A stretch of DNA of 39,979 bases from Anaerolineales bacterium (GTDB lineage: Bacteria > Chloroflexota > Anaerolineae > 4572-78 > J111): NCBI GenBank assembly GCA_020634935.1, contig JACKAT010000054.1, forward strand, positions 1-39,979. The letters are read 5' to 3'. The notes beneath the pieces were generated by a model that saw nothing but the letters and a program-made list of their open reading frames with translations, was not told where the DNA came from and searched no databases. A program made the translations under genes and the position numbers. Positions 31,041 through 39,215 of the stretch are shown here, piece by piece; position 1 is the stretch's first letter, and the number at the start of each line of letters is the position of its first letter.

Positions 31041-31798
31041 TGGACAGAGTTAACACGGGCATCAGGGGCCTTGATGAGATGTTAGGGGGCGGCTTTTTAA
31101 GAGATACAGCTAATCTGGTAGAGGGAGCACCCGGCACCGGCAAAACAACTCTAGGGATGCAATTCATCTACCACGGCATTGTCCAGCAAAACGAGCCCGG
31201 CCTAATTATTACGTTTGAGGAATTTCCTAAACAATATTATCAAGACGCGGCCTCGTTTGGTTGGGACTTTAAGGAGTTAGAGAAAAAAGGCTTGCTAAAG
31301 GTGATCATGACCAGCCCAGAAGTGAGCCGTCTCGATATTGAAAGCGTCGGTGGTCTGATCGAACGCCATATCGATGAAATGGGGGCGCGGCGGGTCGTGG
31401 TGGACAGTATGAGCCATTTTGCTCGTATTACCCAAGACCCGGTTGAACTGCGCAGCCTTGAATTTCAATTTATCAATGCCCTCAAACGAGAAAAACTAAC
31501 GGCGCTGCTTACCCGTGAAAGCCCTGTACTGTTGGGCGAGTCGATGCAAGAGGCGAGCATCGGCTTTGTTGTCGACTCTTATATTGTCCTCCGCTATGTA
31601 GAAATTGAATCAGCTATACGAAAAGCCTTGCTCGTTTTAAAAATGCGAGGTAGTGATCATGCCAAAGATATTCGCCAATACGATATTACGACCAACGGCT
31701 TTGATGTGCAATCGAAATTTGAAGGCCAAGAAGGCATTTTGAGCGGTAATCCGCGTAAAATGGCGGCCTCATTTGTTGAAGCCTTTGTCAAAAAGTAA
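31040..31798 (+). CDS. KaiC-like RecA-superfamily ATPase
   Basis: 252 residues, one KaiC domain. It has GIRGLDEMLGGGF at the N-terminus, Walker A GAPGTGKT (29-36), the paired Glu of the KaiC catalytic site in TFEEF (E60, E61) and Walker B RRVVVDS with Asp122. Stand-alone single-domain KaiC homologs occur widely in archaea and Chloroflexota, mostly without known function. Only one ATPase domain is present and neither KaiA nor KaiB is nearby, so this is not a cyanobacterial clock. It overlaps the winged-helix-like gene by one base and is followed by two tiny membrane proteins. Confidence 0.93.
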   Translation: MDRVNTGIRGLDEMLGGGFLRDTANLVEGAPGTGKTTLGMQFIYHGIVQQNEPGLIITFEEFPKQYYQDAASFGWDFKELEKKGLLKVIMTSPEVSRLDIESVGGLIERHIDEMGARRVVVDSMSHFARITQDPVELRSLEFQFINALKREKLTALLTRESPVLLGESMQEASIGFVVDSYIVLRYVEIESAIRKALLVLKMRGSDHAKDIRQYDITTNGFDVQSKFEGQEGILSGNPRKMAASFVEAFVKK

Positions 31799-31808
31799 TG
31801 TAACTGTT

Positions 31809-31858
31809 CAGGGACTCGGCAGTGTTGCTCTATTACGGCGATTAGTGCCAGCTCCCTG
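31809..31858 (+). other. Hairpin after the KaiC-like gene
   Basis: CAGGGA (31809-31814) pairs with TCCCTG (31853-31858), and inside it GGCA (31818-31821) with TGCC (31846-31849). There is no T run; a TTGACATATAAT string near 31870-31881 follows, possibly part of a promoter for the next gene. Confidence 0.45.
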
Positions 31859-31934
31859 GTTTATGGAATTGACATATAATTTCTTAAGCAAATAAGTCAC
31901 TTCTAACAAAATCCTACCCATCCAGACTAAAAAA

Positions 31935-32234
31935 TTGATTACCTTGATCTCTATTTTCCTAACTATCTATATCTGGGGACTCGTTTGCGTATTAGTGTTC
32001 TTTTTGTTCGCGATCGGTAGATTTTACGAGAAAAAATCAGGACGCCGTTCTTACTACAACTTTTTCTTACTCCCCATAGCCGCTTTCGCCGCCGCCGCTA
32101 TCAAATATACGGGAACTGCACCAATGATTGTCGGTGATTTTTGGGGTGACCTCTTGCGATTAGCGGGTGGGCTGATTTTGGGCGGAACCGGTTTTTTCTT
32201 GCTGCAGCTTATGATTGGAGGCGATCGCTCTTGA
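31935..32234 (+). CDS. Small membrane protein (99 aa), unknown function
   Basis: 99 residues with three predicted membrane segments (about residues 4-28, 45-62, 76-93) and a positively charged loop RFYEKKSGRRSYY. The start is TTG 31935 with no Shine-Dalgarno, so the start is uncertain. The C-terminus overlaps the next gene by TTGA. No family is recognised. It is downstream of the KaiC-like ATPase and may share its regulation, although a hairpin and a promoter-like string lie between. Confidence 0.65.
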   Translation: MITLISIFLTIYIWGLVCVLVFFLFAIGRFYEKKSGRRSYYNFFLLPIAAFAAAAIKYTGTAPMIVGDFWGDLLRLAGGLILGGTGFFLLQLMIGGDRS

Positions 32235-32569
32235 GCCCTGACTTAACTTTGCTAGGCTCCCTTGGCACCTTATCGGTAATTTATCTTTTCTATATTTTAG
32301 CCAAATTGTCACAACGGCTAGGCGCTGTAGAAAAGATGTATCCGTATTATCGCTATTACTACGTAGCCAATTTATTTATTATCATAGGCACGATTTCTCA
32401 TGTAGTTATTGCCAGAGCGGCTTTATCATCTCAAGGGTTTCCCATTTGGCTTGTCTCATCCTGGTTCATCCTTTTAGCTCATTACTTCCCAATGGCCATC
32501 GGCGTTACCATTGGTCTATTTGTAACCTGGCGATACTGGAGTTGGTTAATTACCGAGTATACCCGATAA
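32231..32569 (+). CDS. Small membrane protein (112 aa), unknown function
   Basis: 112 residues with about four membrane segments (about 7-25, 46-65, 73-94 and 92-108) and conserved-looking aromatics in MYPYYRYYYVANL. The start is TTG 32231 with GGAGG 8 nt upstream, overlapping the previous stop. A strong terminator follows at 32607. No family is recognised; the two membrane proteins together probably form one unit. Confidence 0.7.
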   Translation: MSPDLTLLGSLGTLSVIYLFYILAKLSQRLGAVEKMYPYYRYYYVANLFIIIGTISHVVIARAALSSQGFPIWLVSSWFILLAHYFPMAIGVTIGLFVTWRYWSWLITEYTR

Positions 32570-32606
32570 CTGTCACCCAATGGCTAAATAATCTGACTAT
32601 CAACCA

Positions 32607-32644
32607 AATAATCGGGTGGCGATCAAACTACCCGATTATTTTTT
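32607..32644 (+). terminator. Terminator after the two small membrane proteins
   Basis: AATAATCGGGT (32607-32617) and ACCCGATTATT (32630-32640) form a perfect 11-bp stem with a 12-nt loop, followed by T to 32644. It closes the KaiC/winged-helix/membrane-protein region. Confidence 0.9.
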
Positions 32645-32692
32645 AACTATCTGATTTCAACTTGCCAAAAAAGTAATAACTGTAGTTTCGAT

Positions 32693-33781
32693 ATGACCGC
32701 AACAAGCAGCTCTAAAGAAAAGCGATCTATACCTTCTCGTGATCTTAGACCCATCATTTTCACGATGCCGAAAATTGACCTGCATCGCCATCTGGAAGGG
32801 AGTCTAAGGCTTTTTACCTTATCCGAAATTGCTCATGAACACGGCGTCGATTTACCGAGCATGAGTCCGGAAGAGCTTCGTCCTTACGTGCAGTTTGGCC
32901 ATGATGAAGCCCCTGACTTCTTAAGTTTTTTATCTAAATTTAGGTTACTGCGCCGCTTCTACAGCAGCCGTGAAGCCGTAGAGCGTATTGCTTATGAGGC
33001 GGTGGTTGATGCGGCTAATGATAATATAAAATATCTGGAACTCCGTTTTAACCCCGTGGCTTTGGCCATGAATCAAGGTTTCAACTTTGAGGATGTGGCC
33101 GATTGGGTAGTTATGGCTACCCAAAAAGCCCAAGAGGATTATAACATTCAAGTACGGCTTATCGTCCAGATCGGCCGGCACGAACCCCAATATGCCCGCC
33201 AACTGGCCGAAATAGCCGTCGATCGGCAAGCTGGGGGCATTGTCGGCCTAGATTTGGCCGGCGACGAAATTCACTACCCAATCACCAATTTTATCGATGT
33301 TTTCCAGTGGGCCAAAAAACAAGGGCTGCATATTACTATTCATGCCGCCGAAGCCGGCCCCCCCGGCAATATTAAAGATGCCATCGAGAAGTTGGGAGCT
33401 GAGCGCATTGGTCACGGGGTTAGAGCCAGAGAAGACATCGCCATTATGGATCTCCTTAACCGGAAGCAAATCACCCTCGAAATCTGTCCGACTAGCAATC
33501 TTCAAACAGGCATCATCCCCAAGTTGGGGCAACATCCTCTGCTGGCTTTTTACCGGCTGGGTATTCCCGTTACCGTTAATACGGATGATCCCTCCATTTC
33601 TAACATTACCCTAACCGATGAATTTTTGGTTGCTACGGTTAACGTGGGAGTTCCATTCCGAGACTTATGTAAAATGGTTATGTATTCTGCGCAGGCTGCC
33701 TTTTTGCCAGAGCCGGAAAAAACGGCGCTGGTAGAGTGGTTCCGAACAGCGCTAAAAAAATATATTTCCGACTCGCCCTGA
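32693..33781 (+). CDS. Adenosine deaminase family metal-dependent hydrolase
   Basis: 362 residues. The metal-binding and catalytic residues of the adenosine/AMP deaminase amidohydrolase family are visible: KIDLHRHLEGSLR (HxH), GLDLAGDE, HAAEAGPPGN (third His and catalytic Glu), ERIGHGV, and NTDDPSISN. The family deaminates adenosine or related purine nucleosides to inosine. An ATG at 32693 gives 24 extra N-terminal residues before the usual MPKIDLHRH; an alternative start is 32765; neither has a clear ribosome-binding site. It may help dispose of adenosine from AhcY, but lies 14 kb away. Confidence 0.9.
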   Translation: MTATSSSKEKRSIPSRDLRPIIFTMPKIDLHRHLEGSLRLFTLSEIAHEHGVDLPSMSPEELRPYVQFGHDEAPDFLSFLSKFRLLRRFYSSREAVERIAYEAVVDAANDNIKYLELRFNPVALAMNQGFNFEDVADWVVMATQKAQEDYNIQVRLIVQIGRHEPQYARQLAEIAVDRQAGGIVGLDLAGDEIHYPITNFIDVFQWAKKQGLHITIHAAEAGPPGNIKDAIEKLGAERIGHGVRAREDIAIMDLLNRKQITLEICPTSNLQTGIIPKLGQHPLLAFYRLGIPVTVNTDDPSISNITLTDEFLVATVNVGVPFRDLCKMVMYSAQAAFLPEPEKTALVEWFRTALKKYISDSP

Positions 33782-33819
33782 GCGGGTTATTAATCACCAA
33801 TTTGAGAGAGAGATGGACA

Positions 33820-34668
33820 ATGCCTATCCTTCAAGATTTAGAGTATCATATTGTTAGTGACGGCGTCAGTTGGACCGATGGGGGCGGAGCTTTTGGGCTG
33901 GTCCCGCGGGTCATTTGGGCCAAACACCTGCCACCTGACGAACAAAATCGTATTCCATTGGCCCTTACTTCACTGCTGATCCGGTCTGAGGGGAAAACTA
34001 TTCTGGTTGATACTGGCTACGGACGAAAAATGGGCGATAAAGCTCAGCAAGTGGCCGGTTTGGTGCGGCCAGAAGGTGATTTGCTGGAGGGTTTGGCCCG
34101 GCTGGATGTTTTACCAGAACAAATCGATATAGTGATCAACACTCATCTCCATGCCGACCACTGCGGCGGCAACACCATTGAACAAGACGACCGGTTGGCG
34201 CCCACGTTTCCAAACGCGGTGTACTATATTCAACGGTTGGAGTGGTCGGATGCGATTGCTCCCAATGAACGTACGCAAGCGACCTACCTGCCTGCAAACT
34301 ATGCTCCACTGCAGGAGAGCGGCCACCTAAAGCTGATCAATGGCAACACCCAAATCACCCGACACGTGCGCACTGCGGTTACTCGGGGTCATACTCGGGC
34401 TCACCAAGTAGTTATTCTAGAGGCAGACGGAAAAACCCTTGTTTTTATGGCCGACTTAGCTACCCTTCACTATCAATTTCAACGATTAGCCTGGGTAACG
34501 GCCTATGATGTCGAGCCATTAGAGACAATTGAAAGCAAACGGTACTGGCAGCAGTGGGCCTTAGCGCACGATGCCGTGCTTATCTTTCAGCATGACACCC
34601 AAATACCTATGGGCAAACTAGTGGCTGACGGAAACCGATTCAAAGTCGAACCGGTTTCGATCGATTAG
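33820..34668 (+). CDS. MBL-fold metallo-hydrolase
   Basis: 282 residues. The signature THLHADHCGG (HxHxDH) identifies the metallo-beta-lactamase fold, with LVDTGYGRKMG upstream, RGHTRAHQ and HDTQIPMG downstream providing further metal ligands. Substrates vary widely (lactonases, thioesterases, nucleases) and cannot be assigned. The open frame extends upstream to GTG 33736, but ATG 33820 with GAGAGAG upstream is the natural start. It ends convergently with the minus-strand gene, overlapping by 4 nt. Confidence 0.88.
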   Translation: MPILQDLEYHIVSDGVSWTDGGGAFGLVPRVIWAKHLPPDEQNRIPLALTSLLIRSEGKTILVDTGYGRKMGDKAQQVAGLVRPEGDLLEGLARLDVLPEQIDIVINTHLHADHCGGNTIEQDDRLAPTFPNAVYYIQRLEWSDAIAPNERTQATYLPANYAPLQESGHLKLINGNTQITRHVRTAVTRGHTRAHQVVILEADGKTLVFMADLATLHYQFQRLAWVTAYDVEPLETIESKRYWQQWALAHDAVLIFQHDTQIPMGKLVADGNRFKVEPVSID

Positions 34669-35684
34669 CGGCGTTCCCATTCTTTAATAGAAGATTTGAT
34701 TAGATCGCGTATCGCCGGATCAGTAATTTCGTCGGGGCTGGCGTAAAAGCGGTTATTGACCTTAATTCGAATGCCCCCGCCAGGATCGGATGAAATAACG
34801 ATCACATTGTTCTTTTCCAGAGGGGAAGAGCGCAGCCTGGCCTGAACGATATCGTTAATTTCATCGGCCAAATTGAGCGCAGGGAGGCTTACGGGGGAGC
34901 GGGTGGGTTTGCCAATGCCAAAGAGGCCACTTTTTTGGCGTTGGCTTTCGGTCTCTAAGCGGTTATCTTTTAGCGATGCCAGGAGCTTACTTTCGACATC
35001 TTCGGGCAGCGGTAAAGGCGCATTACCGGCTAAAGTAGAGGGCAAGGGAAGCTTGGGCTGGCGGCTGACCATTGGTCTGGGCAAGCTGCTTGTTTTTGGC
35101 ACTGACAACGTCTTAATGCCGCTCTGAGTGGCAATTACGCCATTGGTAAAGGCCAATAAATGAGCGGTAAGTTCTAGAATATATTGACCTACTTCTTTGT
35201 CAGCAACATCGGCCAGCTTAGAGAACGGCTGGCCGCCAACTTCTACAACCAACTGGCCGTGTTGATTACGCAGCAGTCTGAGCAGTTCAGAATTATCAGA
35301 CAGCGACGCCGAAGCGGGTGAAGGCGTGGAGCCGGCGCCGGCCAATCTAGCCGCAAGGTCAAGGTTGGGTTTATCCTCTTCTAATTTCATCGTAGTGACC
35401 GTTCCTTCAACTTTCTGACTTAAAATCTCTAAATTCACCCGGCTACCTGCAGAAGATGACAGCTTGGAAGGCACGGCCGACCGGCCAGCCGGAATAGGGT
35501 GCGCCGACGGGGGCTCTTTAGCTGCCTGTTCCTTAGGGGGAATGCCGAGTTTCATTTCAGACTTCTTAGTGCGGCGGTTAATGGAAAAAGCGATAAAAGC
35601 GATTAAAAGTAATGCCCCAATACAGGGAACACTCATTAAGACTAAAATCTGAGTAGGAGGCGCATTGCCGATAAAATCTTCCAT
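34665..35684 (-). CDS. Membrane-anchored protein of unknown function
   Basis: 339 residues. An N-terminal membrane anchor (about residues 13-34) is followed by a basic segment (RRTKKSEMK), a long low-complexity Pro/Ser-rich linker, a middle segment (LLRLLRNQHGQLVVEVGG-like) and a C-terminal folded-looking domain with EKNNVIVISSDPGGGIRIKVNNRFYASPDEI. No enzyme motif is seen. The two globular parts share a style of self-associating domains, but no family is recognised. It sits 7 nt downstream of the NUDIX gene and may be in its operon. Confidence 0.65.
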   Translation of the reverse strand: MEDFIGNAPPTQILVLMSVPCIGALLLIAFIAFSINRRTKKSEMKLGIPPKEQAAKEPPSAHPIPAGRSAVPSKLSSSAGSRVNLEILSQKVEGTVTTMKLEEDKPNLDLAARLAGAGSTPSPASASLSDNSELLRLLRNQHGQLVVEVGGQPFSKLADVADKEVGQYILELTAHLLAFTNGVIATQSGIKTLSVPKTSSLPRPMVSRQPKLPLPSTLAGNAPLPLPEDVESKLLASLKDNRLETESQRQKSGLFGIGKPTRSPVSLPALNLADEINDIVQARLRSSPLEKNNVIVISSDPGGGIRIKVNNRFYASPDEITDPAIRDLIKSSIKEWERR

Positions 35685-35691
35685 AGCTTTA

Positions 35692-36378
35692 TTACTGGGG
35701 TTGGTTAGTTGTTAAAATTTTTTCCTCTAACAAAGTCAAAAATTCGCTTAAAATCATCGCTGTAGCGCCCCAAACTTTGTGTTCAAAGATTTCAAAGAAA
35801 GGGATACGCCGTGACCCGTAAGCTTCAAAGTGCCATATTTCCGATTTTTGAATGGCCGGATCTAACAACAGGCTTAAGGGGGTTTCAATGATTTCGGCTA
35901 CTTCAACGGCATCGGGTACAAAAACTGGGCGGGTAGGACAAAAAGCAACAAACGGGTAAATACAAAAATTACTGGGGGGAATATACAAAGATGATAATTG
36001 GCCGATGACGGTCAAGCTATCCGAGGCCACCCCAATTTCCTCGTTGGTTTCACGCAAAGCGGTATCAACCAAGGCTTCAGCGTTTTCACGCCGGCCGCCG
36101 GGTAGCGAGATCTGGCCGCCATGAACGCCGGGATATTCCGGCCGTCGGGTTAAGACAAAATGAAAATCGGGCTGTTTGTTCCGATCAATAATGGGATAAA
36201 ACAGGAGTAAAACGCTCGCTTCGCGGCAATCGTCCGGTTTATCCCATCGACTCACCGATGTGTCAATCGGCTCGGGAGCCATTTTTAACTGACCGGGGAC
36301 GCCAGGCAAAGGACCTGTAAGCGCCTGGTGAATATTATTGACCGTAATAACTGTCAGGAGTTTTTTAGGAGCTAACAA
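35692..36378 (-). CDS. NUDIX hydrolase, CoA pyrophosphatase-like
   Basis: 228 residues. The NUDIX box GGRRENAEALVDTALRETNEEIG matches G-x5-E-x7-RE-x2-EE-x-G and is preceded by a LLFYPIIDRN-type sheet; VHGGQISLPGGR is typical of the NudL/YeaB CoA pyrophosphatase group. NUDIX enzymes hydrolyse diphosphates linked to a moiety X. The start is TTG 36378, 7 nt after GAGGAG inside the upstream gene, which it overlaps by 14 nt; an ATG at internal residue 33 lacks a ribosome-binding site. Confidence 0.85.
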   Translation of the reverse strand: MLAPKKLLTVITVNNIHQALTGPLPGVPGQLKMAPEPIDTSVSRWDKPDDCREASVLLLFYPIIDRNKQPDFHFVLTRRPEYPGVHGGQISLPGGRRENAEALVDTALRETNEEIGVASDSLTVIGQLSSLYIPPSNFCIYPFVAFCPTRPVFVPDAVEVAEIIETPLSLLLDPAIQKSEIWHFEAYGSRRIPFFEIFEHKVWGATAMILSEFLTLLEEKILTTNQPQ

Positions 36379-36835
36379 TAATGTGCTCCTCGATCTGTTC
36401 GGTATGGCTTTCGACAGAGGCCTTGAATCGATTCATGTTCTCTTGAGCAACTTCAGGATTGTTTAACTGCTGAAGAAATAAATCGGCTAGCACTTCTACA
36501 AACCCATAAGCCGGTGTATATTCCACGCTAACCCGCAGGGCGGTCATTTGAGCGCCAACGGAATTCAAATTAATTGTCCATAAACTATTAACATCACCGT
36601 AAGTCTTCGTGATCAGCATCGACTCAGTTTGCTCGATAACTTCACTTGTTCCACTAAAACTAAAATCAGCGACTGAATAATGCCAATTGTAGGTCATCCC
36701 CACGCCTTGGCCCTGAATATTTTCGATTGTCCCTTCGACGCTGGCCCAATTGGGGATAGCAGCCACATCATTCAAAGCGGCCATCACTCTGCGCATCGGC
36801 GCTTTAATGAGGATAGATTGTTCTACAACAGGCAT
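36365..36835 (-). CDS. SRPBCC family protein (polyketide cyclase/dehydrase-like)
   Basis: 156 residues with START/Bet v1-like helix-grip fold style: an N-terminal EQSILIKAPMRRVMAALNDVAAIPNW, a central beta-rich region with NWHYSVADFSFSGTSEVIEQTE and a long C-terminal helix. Such proteins bind hydrophobic ligands; the ligand is not predictable. AAGGAG lies before the ATG. It is the first gene of a divergent minus-strand unit with the NUDIX gene (14-nt overlap). Confidence 0.82.
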   Translation of the reverse strand: MPVVEQSILIKAPMRRVMAALNDVAAIPNWASVEGTIENIQGQGVGMTYNWHYSVADFSFSGTSEVIEQTESMLITKTYGDVNSLWTINLNSVGAQMTALRVSVEYTPAYGFVEVLADLFLQQLNNPEVAQENMNRFKASVESHTEQIEEHIIVSS

Positions 36836-36872
36836 AAATAACTCGCTCCTTCACATAGATTTTAATATCACA

Positions 36873-36901
36873 ATTGTAACATGTAGCTGTAACTATATCA
36901 A
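36873..36901 (-). promoter_or_regulatory. Promoter of the SRPBCC-NUDIX unit
   Basis: Minus strand TTGATA (36896-36901), 17-nt spacer, TACAAT (36873-36878), 37 nt before the ATG. It lies in the 366-nt divergent spacer 36836-37201. Confidence 0.6.
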
Positions 36902-36989
36902 GGTCGCCCAAAAACAGAAATCAATCGATGTGGTAGAGGCCAATAATTGATTGCATGTAAAAATTGACAGTACTTTTGGTGCATACCCA

Positions 36990-37018
36990 TTGATTCCTGA
37001 GCCACTCAGTTGTACAAT
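36990..37018 (+). promoter_or_regulatory. Promoter of the first response regulator
   Basis: TTGATT (36990-36995), 17-nt spacer, TACAAT (37013-37018). A second, extended -10 only, candidate is TGG-TATAAT at 37076-37084. The 366-nt divergent spacer holds no further gene; a small AGGGC/GCCCT stem lies at 37045-37062. Confidence 0.55.
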
Positions 37019-37201
37019 GTTAACAAATTTGGCGGCCTAAAAATAGGGCGACTCGCAGCCCTTGGTTAAATTTTATGGTATAATCATAATAGCACTTTAA
37101 TAAGTTATAGGGTGGACCTTTTTTATACCAGAGTGTAGCCAAAAATTCCTCTAAGAAACTGTTTAACACCTAACAAATACGAAAGAGTTGGAGATAACAA
37201 T

Positions 37202-37891
37202 ATGAGCCATAAGCTACTGATTATTGATGATGATGTTCAATTATGCGAACTCTTACAGCTTATGCTAGCTAAAATGGATTTTGAAGTCGATATCGCTCAC
37301 GACGCAGTGACGGGATTAAAAAAGGCCTATTCATTAAAACCGGATGCCATTGTGTTAGATATTATGATGCCCGGTATGGACGGCTGGCAAACCTGCCAGC
37401 GTTTCAGGGAAATGACCGATGTCCCCATCGTGATGCTCACCGCGCTTGGCTCAGAAGATGAAGTCATCAAAGGGCTTAATTTAGGGGCTGATGATTATTT
37501 GGTTAAACCCGTCACGGCCGATGAATTGGGGGCCCGAGTTCGGGCTTTATTGAGACGAGTCTCTCGTTCGCAAAACCACACCAGCAGCCGGGAACCTATT
37601 TTAACCCATGCCAATTTGGTGATTGATTTAGATAAATATGAAGTAACAGTTGATGGAAACCGGGTTGACCTAAGTCCCATCGAATTCAAACTATTGTCTG
37701 TTCTGGCCAAATACAAAGGGCGCGTTCTTCCCCACGAATTTTTACTAACAGAAGTCTGGGGACCTGAGTATGTTGGCGAAATTGATTACTTACGCTTGTA
37801 TATTAGCTATTTACGGCGTAAACTTGAAAAAGACCCCTCAAATCCTGACCTCATTCAAAATGAATGGGGAGTGGGTTACCGCTTTGGCTAA
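37202..37891 (+). CDS. OmpR-family response regulator, canonical
   Basis: 229 residues: an N-terminal receiver domain with acidic pair D10/D11, phosphoacceptor D53 in VLDIMMPGMDG, T80 and K102 (YLVKPV), and a C-terminal winged-helix DNA-binding domain with SPIEFKLLSVLAKYKGRVLPHEFLLTEVWG and a typical RLYISYLRRKLE recognition helix. GGAG lies 8 nt before the ATG. It is phosphorylation-competent by sequence. The 170-nt spacer before the kinase gene contains a weak terminator, so it may be made separately. Confidence 0.95.
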   Translation: MSHKLLIIDDDVQLCELLQLMLAKMDFEVDIAHDAVTGLKKAYSLKPDAIVLDIMMPGMDGWQTCQRFREMTDVPIVMLTALGSEDEVIKGLNLGADDYLVKPVTADELGARVRALLRRVSRSQNHTSSREPILTHANLVIDLDKYEVTVDGNRVDLSPIEFKLLSVLAKYKGRVLPHEFLLTEVWGPEYVGEIDYLRLYISYLRRKLEKDPSNPDLIQNEWGVGYRFG

Positions 37892-37908
37892 AGTCATATT
37901 GGGCGAAA

Positions 37909-37932
37909 AGAGGCTATACCTCTAACTTTTTT
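37909..37932 (+). terminator. Weak terminator after the first response regulator
   Basis: AGAGG (37909-37913), loop CTATA, CCTCT (37919-37923), then AAC and six T (37927-37932). Confidence 0.45.
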
Positions 37933-37966
37933 CTAATAAACTTCACACATCTTTATCATTAAAAAC

Positions 37967-37982
37967 TGTTACATTAGTAACA
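37967..37982. promoter_or_regulatory. Palindrome TGTTACATTAGTAACA upstream of the histidine kinase gene
   Basis: A perfect 6-4-6 inverted repeat, a candidate operator. The kinase gene starts 79 nt downstream. A winged-helix regulator of the adjacent type would more usually bind a direct repeat, so the binder is unknown. Confidence 0.4.
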
Positions 37983-38060
37983 ATTATACGTGATCGTTTT
38001 CAAACTGATTTAATATCTACTTCATCATCTCAAAGACAGTTTTTGTGATTAGAGTACGGT

Positions 38061-39215
38061 GTGTCTATAAACAGCGTTTCCACAATAAAATCCAATCCAA
38101 ACCTAATAGAGCATCAGGCAGCAGGTATCCGGCAGGAATTGAGTGAGATTATTGAGGTTGTCAATCACTCGGTTTGGCTGGTAGACGCCAATTTGCACTT
38201 TACCGGACAAAATGAAGCCGCTAGAAAAATGATGGGCTGGTCAATTAACGAAATAATTGGCCGCCCACTCTACAAACTAGTTAGTCCTGATCACGAGATA
38301 CTATACCAACTTGCTAAAATAATCGAGCAGGCTATCCAGCAACGCTGCACTTTTACTTTTGGCGACGGACTGTCTCTGCCCAGAAAAACCGGCGGTTCCG
38401 TACTGGTAGACGGCAAAGTGAGGCCTATTCTCCAAAATGATCAAGTTGTAGGGGCTATTTGTGCCTTTTGGGACCTTTACCCCGGCAAAGACGACACCTA
38501 TCTAAGATACGAATTCGCCAACATGGCCTCTCACTTGTTTCGGACCCCGCTTAGTTATATTCAAGCATCGATTGACTTCCTGATGAGTTCAGAGTTAGAT
38601 GTTCAAGAACGGCAAGCTATCTTGAGCAAAATGAGAACTCAAAGCCAACGGCTAGCTAAATATACCAATGAGTTATTAAAGCTATTACGCCTGGAAAATG
38701 ACGATACGATTTCTTGCATCGAGCCGGTGATAGTGGTGCCGCTCATAGAACGAGTCCTCAATCTGATTCAAAGTGAGAAGCCCCGTCATCGACTCCAATT
38801 CATCAATTCAAGCGAAACCGCTAACCTAACGATTGCCGGTGATCCGATTAAAATTGAATTAATCCTGCTCAATCTTTTACTTAATGCGGTTAGACGTTGT
38901 CCTTCCGGGGGAGAAATTAAGGTCGACATACAAAACCAAGACTCTACCGCAATTATAGGCGTGGCTGATGACGGTGAATTTATTCCAGCCCGGCAATTGC
39001 GCCGAGTCTTCTGGCAGTTTTACCCTGTCGACGACGAAATAGACAAAATGCCATCAACTTATAACTTGGGATTATACAATACTAAACGGTTGGTTGAACT
39101 GCAGAAAGGTCGTATTTGGGCAGAAAGTTATCCAGGACAATATTCGCAGTTTAGCTTCTCTATACCTATTTGGGAGCATGAGTCAAATGATAAAGATATT
39201 GCTGATCGATCATAA
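38061..39215 (+). CDS. PAS-domain sensor histidine kinase with degenerate catalytic motifs
   Basis: 384 residues, no membrane segment. A PAS-like domain (about 25-135) leads to an H-box ASHLFRTPLSYI with His158, and to an ATPase domain. The H-box lacks the acidic residue next to His (normally HE or HD; here HL). The N box (NLLLNAVRRC, N275) is near normal. The G1 box reads VADDGEFIP, where the second Gly of DxGxG is Phe307, and the G2 box YNLGLYN lacks one Gly. The kinase may be weak or specialised. The start GTG 38061 lacks a ribosome-binding site. It overlaps the next regulator by 29 nt. Confidence 0.88.
   Translation: MSINSVSTIKSNPNLIEHQAAGIRQELSEIIEVVNHSVWLVDANLHFTGQNEAARKMMGWSINEIIGRPLYKLVSPDHEILYQLAKIIEQAIQQRCTFTFGDGLSLPRKTGGSVLVDGKVRPILQNDQVVGAICAFWDLYPGKDDTYLRYEFANMASHLFRTPLSYIQASIDFLMSSELDVQERQAILSKMRTQSQRLAKYTNELLKLLRLENDDTISCIEPVIVVPLIERVLNLIQSEKPRHRLQFINSSETANLTIAGDPIKIELILLNLLLNAVRRCPSGGEIKVDIQNQDSTAIIGVADDGEFIPARQLRRVFWQFYPVDDEIDKMPSTYNLGLYNTKRLVELQKGRIWAESYPGQYSQFSFSIPIWEHESNDKDIADRS

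Noticed and set aside
31040..31798. Circadian clock kaiABC operon
   Set aside because: Only a single-domain KaiC-like ATPase is present; kaiA and kaiB are absent.
32207..32644. Toxin-antitoxin pair made of the two small membrane proteins
   Set aside because: Both are multi-span membrane proteins with no toxin motif, and no antitoxin-like RNA or protein is seen; too speculative.
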